From the NCBI GenBank assembly GCA_000433135.1, contig HF991966.1, forward strand, positions 26,630-37,782: a stretch of 11,153 bases of DNA, given 5' to 3'. The stretch is from Clostridium sp. CAG:921. GTDB taxonomy: Bacteria > Bacillota > Clostridia > TANB77 > CAG-465. A program made the position numbers and the translations under genes. Shown in pieces: positions 6,842 to 11,153 of the stretch (positions are counted from its first letter, which is position 1; the number at the start of each line of letters is the position of its first letter). The notes below the pieces were generated by a model. It was not told the DNA's origin and did no database searches. It saw nothing but the letters and a program-made list of their open reading frames with translations.

Positions 6842-7783
6842 TTAATTTTCAATACCTCTTTCGAAAATCCTAAGCTTTGCACTCCTTGCTCTTGGATTTT
6901 CATCTAATTCCTCTTTTTTTGATATGATCGCCTTTTTGTTTACGATCTTTCCATATGATTTATATCCACATACGCATACTGGAAAATCCTTAGGACAAGT
7001 ACATCTTCCTTCTATTTCTTCATATGTGTGTTTTACAATTTTATCTTCTAATGAATGGAAAGTAATTATTGCAAGCCTACCGCCAGGATTTAATGACATT
7101 ATTTGATCTATTACAGATTGTTTTAATTTTATAAGTTCATCATTAACCTCAATTCGTATAGCTTGAAATACTCTTTTAGCTGGGTGTTGTTTTTCATTTA
7201 AAGCTTTAACTGGTATAGATTTTTTTATTATATCTACAAGCTCAAATGTTGTTTCTATTTTTTGCTCTTGTCTTTTTTTACAAATATTTTTTGCTATCTG
7301 TCTTGAATATCTCTCTTCACCATAATCAAAAAATATTTTACTAAGTGCTTCCTCAGAATACTCATTTACAACCTCATATGCAGATAAACTATCCTCTCTA
7401 TTCATCCTCATATCAAGTCTTGCATCATGCATATAACTAAATCCTCTACTTGCCTCATCAAGTTGATAAGAAGATACTCCTAAATCAAGCAATATCCCAT
7501 CTACTGCACTTATATTCATTCTTTTTAGTATTTCTATTATATTATCATGATTATCATGAACAGCATAAAAATTTTCAAATGAACCAAGCCTAGCATTTGC
7601 TGCATTTATTGCTTCAATATCTCTATCTATTCCAATTAATTTTCCATCTTTTCCAAGTCTTTTTAAAATTTCATATGAATGTCCTCCACCGCCTAGTGTT
7701 CCATCCACATATATTCCATCTTTTTTTATATTCAACGCTTCTATGCTTTCATTTAATAGAACAGACTTATGTTTAAATTCCAT
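6842..7783 (-). CDS. rsmH: RsmH (MraW), 16S rRNA m4C1402 methyltransferase
   Basis: RsmH is the SAM-dependent N4-methyltransferase that acts on C1402 of 16S rRNA in the small ribosomal subunit. The 313-residue length is typical. Motifs: the SAM loop VDGTLGGGGHS (26-36), GIDRD (51-55), LLDLGVSS (98-105), GFSY (114-117), the long conserved HPAKRVFQAIRIEVN (200-214), FHSLED (242-247), a C-x-C / C-x-C block (C261, C263, C270, C272) and a C-terminal NPRARSAKLR (296-305). The ATG at 7783 has GGAG 5 nt upstream. It is separated from mraZ by an unusual 270-nt spacer; there is no terminator between them, so read-through from the mraZ promoter is likely, perhaps with a weak promoter of its own. Confidence 0.97.
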   Translation of the reverse strand: MEFKHKSVLLNESIEALNIKKDGIYVDGTLGGGGHSYEILKRLGKDGKLIGIDRDIEAINAANARLGSFENFYAVHDNHDNIIEILKRMNISAVDGILLDLGVSSYQLDEASRGFSYMHDARLDMRMNREDSLSAYEVVNEYSEEALSKIFFDYGEERYSRQIAKNICKKRQEQKIETTFELVDIIKKSIPVKALNEKQHPAKRVFQAIRIEVNDELIKLKQSVIDQIMSLNPGGRLAIITFHSLEDKIVKHTYEEIEGRCTCPKDFPVCVCGYKSYGKIVNKKAIISKKEELDENPRARSAKLRIFERGIEN

Positions 7784-8053
7784 ATTTACTCCATTTTCAT
7801 ATTTTAACTTGTATCAAATATTTCACATTTTAAGCTACTAAAAGTAACTTTTATTCTAAATGTATTTATCTTTTGTTTATTAAATATTTATCAACAATCA
7901 TCTTTGCCAAAATGGCCTTTTCTTTTGTAAATTTATAATTTTTCTTTTGTTTGTGTGACTTTACCTCTTATGTTCACCTTAATTTTTTCTTTTGTTTTTT
8001 ACAATATCAATTTACATCCATTAATATCCTTTTTTCTTTAGTAGAATCTATGT
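7784..8053 (-). other. 270-nt mraZ-rsmH spacer, no gene recognised
   Basis: This stretch between the mraZ stop and the rsmH start is long for two genes that usually lie close together. As minus-strand RNA it is very rich in A and poor in C. It holds four copies of an 8-bp repeat (separate entry), a short GCCA/TGGC hairpin near 7907-7917, and only tiny reading frames: 4 codons from 8021 with an SD-like AAAGGA, and 11 codons from 7901 without one. A TTGGCA (7910-7905) could be a -35 element for rsmH, but no good -10 follows. There is no terminator and no tRNA. Confidence 0.5.
7869..7997 (-). repeat. four dispersed copies of TCTTTTGT (ACAAAAGA in the transcript)
   Basis: TCTTTTGT on the plus strand begins at 7869, 7921, 7943 and 7988, and three of the copies continue as TCTTTTGTTT. 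All fall within 129 nt of the mraZ-rsmH spacer and all point the same way. In the transcript they read as purine-rich ACAAAAGA boxes. Spacing is irregular (52, 22, 45). They could be protein or sRNA binding sites, or remnants of low-complexity growth. Confidence 0.5.
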
Positions 8054-8476
8054 CTAAATGCCAAGTTCCGACATCTGACTAGCTATTTGTTCAACATCCA
8101 TATTATCTGGATTTGTGTAATCTTCCCATTTTTGCTTATCCCATATTTCAACTCTCGTAGATACGCCTATTATACAAACTTCTTTACTAAGAGATGCATA
8201 CTCTCTCAAATTTTGTGGTATATTTACTCTTCCTAGCTTATCTACCTCTACTTCAGTAGCTCCTGCAAAAAAGAATCTAACAAAGTTTCTTGCACTAGAT
8301 GGTAAATTTTTTAATTTTTCTTCAAAGATTTTCCATTCATCCTTTGAATAAGCATAAAGGCAATTATCAAGTCCCTTGGTAATTATAAACACACTGCCAA
8401 GATCATCTCTAAATTTTGAAGGAACACTTACCCTTCCTTTAGCATCTAAGTTATGATTATATTCTCCAAGTAACAT
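8054..8476 (-). CDS. mraZ: MraZ, transcriptional regulator of the dcw cluster
   Basis: MraZ is a small DNA-binding protein that forms a ring and, in studied bacteria, represses or tunes its own dcw promoter by binding short direct repeats. The 140-residue product has the two expected AbrB/MraZ half-domains, each with a D-x-x-G-R-V core: [13 protein letters not shown] (11-23) and [13 protein letters not shown] (79-91). The ATG at 8476 follows GGAGG by 9 nt. It is the first gene of the cluster, with a promoter and a phased repeat array immediately upstream that match MraZ targets (separate entries). A terminator at 8669-8713 isolates it from the cysteine desulfurase upstream. Confidence 0.97.
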   Translation of the reverse strand: MLLGEYNHNLDAKGRVSVPSKFRDDLGSVFIITKGLDNCLYAYSKDEWKIFEEKLKNLPSSARNFVRFFFAGATEVEVDKLGRVNIPQNLREYASLSKEVCIIGVSTRVEIWDKQKWEDYTNPDNMDVEQIASQMSELGI

Positions 8477-8489
8477 TGAACATCACCTC

Positions 8490-8525
8490 CAACTTCTTAC
8501 CACTTCATTCCACTTTATACCACTT
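8490..8525 (-). promoter_or_regulatory. MraZ-box-like operator: four AAGTGG repeats with exact 10-bp phasing
   Basis: On the plus strand CCACTT occurs at 8500-8505, 8510-8515 and 8520-8525, with a one-mismatch copy CAACTT at 8490-8495. In mraZ orientation this is AAGTGG repeated every 10 bp, one helical turn, starting at the predicted transcription start and ending in the SD. MraZ is known to bind tandem short G-rich direct repeats before its own gene, and AAAGTG-type boxes are reported in Mollicutes; the match here is by motif and position only. Confidence 0.8.
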
Positions 8526-8532
8526 AGTTATA

Positions 8533-8561
8533 ATTTTAGTATACTTTAATACAAAAATCAA
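8533..8561 (-). promoter_or_regulatory. mraZ promoter
   Basis: TTGATT (8561-8556), 17-bp spacer, TAAAAT (8538-8533) on the minus strand, each close to the sigma-A consensus. Transcription would begin near 8526, right at the first repeat of the MraZ-box array. An alternative overlapping pair is TTGTAT (8554-8549) with TATAAC (8532-8527) at 16 bp. A poly-A/T tract at 8571-8578 lies upstream and could act as an UP element. Confidence 0.55.
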
Positions 8562-8585
8562 GCATTTTTGAAAAAAAAGTTAGAT

Positions 8586-8602
8586 TTTCACAAAATTTCA
8601 CA
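8586..8602 (-). repeat. two TTTCACA direct repeats upstream of the mraZ promoter
   Basis: TTTCACA at 8586-8592 and again at 8596-8602, 10 bp apart, lie about 25-40 bp upstream of the -35 hexamer. The one-turn spacing would suit a regulator, but the motif is short and AT-rich, so this may be chance. The rest of 8603-8668 shows no gene. Confidence 0.25.
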
Positions 8603-8668
8603 GATATGTTATTTACAATAATAAACATTTGTTTAAAATGCAATTTTTAAGTAATATTAATTAATAGT

Positions 8669-8713
8669 AAAAACAAAAAATGAGTAAGGACAACGTAATA
8701 ATATTCCTTACTC
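8669..8713 (-). terminator. intrinsic terminator of the cysteine desulfurase gene
   Basis: In the minus direction GAGTAAGGA (8713-8705) pairs perfectly with TCCTTACTC (8690-8682) around a 14-nt loop, followed by A, six T, G and five T (8681-8669). It ends transcription from the desulfurase about 36 nt after its stop and insulates mraZ. Confidence 0.88.
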
Positions 8714-8748
8714 TTATTGTAATTTTTAAGCATTTTGCTTTTAAATAA

Positions 8749-9906
8749 TTATTTTAAATATTTTCCATTTTTTACATCTTTTAATATATTACAAACTACA
8801 TAAGATAAAAATCTTATCTGTTCTTTATTATTTGCTTCTCCAAAAGTAAATCTTATGCTGTTATTTGCAATTTTACTTGGAATATGCATACTAGTAAGTA
8901 CATGTGAAGGTGTTACCACACTACTATTACAAGCACTGCCACTAGATGCACATATACCATTCATATCAAGCAAAGACAACATAGTTTGTGAATCAATTCC
9001 TTCAAAAAATATATTTAAATTTGCTGGTATCCTATTTTTCATACTACCATTTATAAGGATTTTAGCGTTATTTGCATTTAGATTATAAAGAAACATATCT
9101 CTAAATTCTCGCATTTTTTCATTGTGATAATTAATAGACATACTGGCTATTTCTAATGCTTTGGCTGCGCCAACTATTCCTGCTACATTTTCTGTACCAG
9201 CTCTTTTACATTTTTCTTGATGTCCACCGTATATTAATGGTTCAAATTCTATTCCACTTCGTATATAGCTAATACCAACACCTTTTGGTCCATAAAACTT
9301 ATGTGCAGACATTGAAAGTAAATCTATATTTTGATTTTTTACATCTATATTTACATTTCCAAATGCCTGAACAGCATCAGTATGAAAAAATATTCCATTT
9401 TTTTTTGCAATATTTGATATTTTATCTATATTTTGAATTGTACCAACCTCATTATTTACATACATAATAGATATAAGTATTGTATCGTCTCTTATTGCTT
9501 TTTCAAGTTCGTCTATTTTTATCATACCACTATTATCAACATCTATATATGAAATCTCAAAACCTTCGCTTTCTAAATTTTTACACGTGTTTAAAAGTGC
9601 TAAATGCTCAAATTTTGAAGTTATTATATGCTTTCCTTTTGATTTATATTTTCTTGCTATTCCAGATACTATTAAATTATCAGATTCACTTCCACCTGAC
9701 GTAAAGTATATTTCTTCTGGATTTGCATTTATAATACTTGCTATTTTACTCCTTGATGTTTCTAATGCTTTTTTAGATATTCTTCCTAAACTGTAATTTG
9801 AAGATGCATTTCCAAAGTTATACTTTAAATAAGGTAACATTTCATTTAATACTTCATCTTTTATATATGTTGTTGCACTATGATCACAATACACTAGTTT
9901 TTCCAT
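8749..9906 (-). CDS. Cysteine desulfurase, NifS/IscS family (PLP enzyme)
   Basis: The enzyme converts cysteine to alanine and hands the sulfur, as a persulfide, to Fe-S cluster assembly, tRNA thiolation or other acceptors in the cytoplasm. The 385-residue length is normal. Landmarks: YCDHSATT (6-13), TSGGSESDN (69-77), EH at 100-101, HTDAVQAFG (175-183), the PLP lysine K203 in SAHKFYGPKG (200-209), RAGTENV (235-241) and the active-site loop ASSGSACNSS (320-329) with C326. This is the class I type of loop. The ATG at 9906 has AAGGTG just upstream. Terminators lie on both sides, so it is probably monocistronic, and no iscU, thiI or mnmA neighbour is seen; its sulfur acceptor is thus unknown. 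I give no symbol because nifS, iscS and related names cannot be told apart. Confidence 0.93.
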   Translation of the reverse strand: MEKLVYCDHSATTYIKDEVLNEMLPYLKYNFGNASSNYSLGRISKKALETSRSKIASIINANPEEIYFTSGGSESDNLIVSGIARKYKSKGKHIITSKFEHLALLNTCKNLESEGFEISYIDVDNSGMIKIDELEKAIRDDTILISIMYVNNEVGTIQNIDKISNIAKKNGIFFHTDAVQAFGNVNIDVKNQNIDLLSMSAHKFYGPKGVGISYIRSGIEFEPLIYGGHQEKCKRAGTENVAGIVGAAKALEIASMSINYHNEKMREFRDMFLYNLNANNAKILINGSMKNRIPANLNIFFEGIDSQTMLSLLDMNGICASSGSACNSSVVTPSHVLTSMHIPSKIANNSIRFTFGEANNKEQIRFLSYVVCNILKDVKNGKYLK

Positions 9907-9957
9907 AAGTTCACCTTCTCATATAACTATTTTATGAAAATATAATACATTAGTTAC

Positions 9958-9986
9958 AAAAAAGCAGGGAAAATTTCTTCCCTACT
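9958..9986 (-). terminator. intrinsic terminator after the CxxC protein gene
   Basis: In minus-strand RNA AGTAGGGAA (9986-9978) pairs with TTCCCTGCT (9971-9963), 9 bp with one central G-U wobble, closing a 6-nt loop; a six-base U-tract (9963-9958) overlaps the end of the arm. In plus-strand RNA the wobble would be an A-C mismatch, so it is oriented for the minus strand. It lies 11 nt after the stop at 9997. Confidence 0.85.
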
Positions 9987-9996
9987 TTCCTGCCTA

Positions 9997-10515
9997 TCAA
10001 ACTTTATAAAAGTTTTCATAGAAAAATTTAAGACTTAGTGGATGAGCAAAATATTCAAGACCAGCGTTATTTTCCTTTACAAACTTAGACATTTCTACAA
10101 AGTCTACTTTTTTTGAATTACTATATTCAATGTATTCTCTAATAATTCTTCTAAGCAGAGTTTTTTGCTTGCAAAGTGTATATTTTGCATACTTTTTTAT
10201 TTCCTCCGCCTCAAATGAAATTTTAGTAAGACTACCATTTGGAATTTCATTCATAGACTTAAAACATTGTGGAATACTTTCAGCCAGCTGCCTAATTTTT
10301 TCAACGTCATCATAATACTTTTTACATTTTTTGCACTTAATGATTTGTAGCATAGCCATTTCAACATCAGTATAGTAAGATTTTTCTGATGCAATATATA
10401 CTACGCATTCTGTCACATCAATTCCAAGCAAAGTTGCTTCATTTGCAATTTCTTCCCTTATAGCATATCTACACTCATTGCATACATAACTACTTACATA
10501 ATTATTTCTTTCCAT
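9997..10515 (-). CDS. unrecognised 172-aa protein with two CxxC pairs (zinc-ribbon-like)
   Basis: I do not recognise this family. The N-terminal half carries C12-x2-C15 (VCNECRYA) and C61-x2-C64 (KCKKCKKYY), 45 residues apart, a pattern that fits a four-cysteine zinc site; C37, C84 and C115 are additional. The C-terminal half (about 100-170) is lysine-, glutamate- and aromatic-rich and looks mostly helical. There is no signal peptide or membrane span, so it is probably cytoplasmic. A DNA, RNA or protein-binding role is possible but not shown. The ATG at 10515 has a strong GGAGG upstream. A TATAAT (10569-10564) lies at a sensible distance but lacks a clear -35. It is flanked by terminators, so it stands as its own transcription unit. 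Confidence 0.8.
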   Translation of the reverse strand: MERNNYVSSYVCNECRYAIREEIANEATLLGIDVTECVVYIASEKSYYTDVEMAMLQIIKCKKCKKYYDDVEKIRQLAESIPQCFKSMNEIPNGSLTKISFEAEEIKKYAKYTLCKQKTLLRRIIREYIEYSNSKKVDFVEMSKFVKENNAGLEYFAHPLSLKFFYENFYKV

Positions 10516-10627
10516 ATATCCACCTCCATATTAATTTTGATGCTTTTTATTTATATCTACTATATTATATTCACTTATTATTAAAAATATTCCAAAAATT
10601 TATAAAAAAATAAAACAATTTTAGCAT

Positions 10628-10662
10628 AAAAAACAGGGCAGATTTTATTTAATAATCTACCC
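10628..10662 (-). terminator. intrinsic terminator after the WG-repeat-like gene
   Basis: In the minus direction GGGTAGATT (10662-10654) pairs with AATCTGCCC (10644-10636), 9 bp with one G-U wobble and a 9-nt loop, then TG and six T (10633-10628). As with the 9958-9986 terminator, the plus-strand hairpin would carry an A-C mismatch. It begins 9 nt after the stop at 10671. Confidence 0.85.
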
Positions 10663-10670
10663 CATTTTTA

Positions 10671-11153
10671 TTATACTAAATTTTTATAAGAATTTCTAGA
10701 TTTTGAAATTTTAACTTTCATATCTTTTTTAACAAGTTCAAAATACTCTTTTTCAGAGATAAACACACCATCACTTCTTAAATAAGATACTTTTCCTGCC
10801 TCCTTTACTACTTTAGCTACTCCAATTATACCAAGATATTCAAAATTTGATGCTTCCAACAAATTTTCATTTAAAAGAAGTTTACCATCACAGTTCAAAT
10901 AATTCCATGTACCATCGTCAAACATTATTGCAGTAGTCCCATTATTATCTAATCCACGAAATAATGCAAAGTCATTTTCAAGTAATAATTTGCCTCCAGT
11001 TTTTATACAATTCCAATGTCCATTTTTTCGCTTTAAGAAGATAATTTTGTAATTGCTAAATTCTTTTAATTCAAGAAAGTCTTCATCAAAGTACAAATCT
11101 CCATTTTCATCTAAAAGATTATAAAAACCATTTTGACGTTTTACCCAAAATAT
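10671..11153 (-). CDS. WG-repeat-like protein, C-terminal part (5' end outside the window)
   Basis: The frame is open from the window edge to a TAA at 10671, giving 160 visible residues. Four imperfect repeats of about 30-38 residues follow the pattern K/D-x-x-G-x-W/F-x-x-L/I-x-x-x-G-x-L: about residues 3-34 (KRQNGFYNLLDENG), 39-71 (KRKNGHWNCIKTGG), 77-106 (DDGTWNYLNCDG) and 115-143 (EAGKVSYLRSDG). This resembles WG (KWG) repeats, small beta units found in many Clostridia, often in surface or binding proteins, but the second G of WG is replaced by N or S here. A short basic tail (about 144-160) closes it. The TTG at 11096 is not a credible start because the repeat continues upstream without a break. 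Function is unknown. Confidence 0.75.
   Translation of the reverse strand: MFWVKRQNGFYNLLDENGDLYFDEDFLELKEFSNYKIIFLKRKNGHWNCIKTGGKLLLENDFALFRGLDNNGTTAIMFDDGTWNYLNCDGKLLLNENLLEASNFEYLGIIGVAKVVKEAGKVSYLRSDGVFISEKEYFELVKKDMKVKISKSRNSYKNLV

Noticed and set aside
7866..7901. 11-codon ORF (MIVDKYLINKR) in the mraZ-rsmH spacer
   Set aside because: No SD, very short and AT-rich; nothing supports translation.
8007..8021. Four-codon ORF with SD-like AAAGGA downstream of mraZ
   Set aside because: Too short to separate from chance; no terminator or antiterminator near it that would suggest a leader peptide.
8622..8635. TAAACA-TT-TGTTTA inverted repeat
   Set aside because: Six-bp AT-rich arms with a 2-bp gap are expected by chance here, and it is far from the mraZ promoter.
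8728..8740. AAGCA/TGCTT hairpin just after the desulfurase stop
   Set aside because: Five weak pairs and no U-tract; the real terminator is the 9-bp stem at 8682-8713.
11094..11096. TTG as the start of a 141-aa protein
   Set aside because: The frame is open to the window edge and the first WG-like repeat lies upstream of this codon, so the gene is better treated as cut by the edge.

Overview
The window is a strongly AT-rich piece of bacterial chromosome in which every supported gene lies on the minus strand, so it reads from high to low coordinates. The gene set (mraZ, rsmH, an FtsL/DivIC-like gene, a PASTA-tailed class B PBP, murE, mraY, ftsW/spoVE, murG) is the division and cell wall (dcw) cluster of a low-GC Firmicute, most likely a member of the Clostridia. 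The MurE carries the DNPR signature, which predicts meso-diaminopimelate in the peptidoglycan. Species cannot be named from this sequence.

Layout in transcription order. (1) 11153-10671: 3' part of a WG-repeat-like protein, ending in a terminator. (2) 10515-9997: an unrecognised protein with two CxxC pairs (zinc-ribbon-like), ending in a terminator. (3) 9906-8749: a NifS/IscS-type cysteine desulfurase, ending in a terminator. (4) 8561-8490: mraZ promoter and a phased array of MraZ-box-like repeats. (5) 8476-6315: mraZ, an unusual 270-nt spacer, rsmH and ftsL. (6) 6301-6226: a strong intrinsic terminator whose 3' arm overlaps a near-consensus extended -10 promoter. (7) 6199-1: PBP, murE, mraY, ftsW and the first 59 codons of murG, which run off the left edge.

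The genes act together as follows. MurE adds the third residue to the UDP-MurNAc peptide. MraY transfers the product to undecaprenyl phosphate (lipid I) and MurG adds GlcNAc (lipid II). The SEDS polymerase FtsW/SpoVE and the class B PBP then polymerise and cross-link it, with the FtsL-like protein as a divisome scaffold. RsmH methylates 16S rRNA and MraZ probably represses the front of the cluster.

This is mostly an ordinary conserved locus, and no wholly new system was found. The parts worth a second look are regulatory: a four-copy 10-bp-phased MraZ-box array, the terminator/promoter that splits the cluster after ftsL, a hairpin between a Shine-Dalgarno (SD) sequence and the murG start codon, and the repeat-bearing mraZ-rsmH spacer. 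The cluster also lacks murF and murD at their usual positions. For ftsW, mraY and murE the longest open frame begins at a TTG or GTG codon, but SD placement favours a downstream ATG. For the PBP, SD placement favours the TTG.
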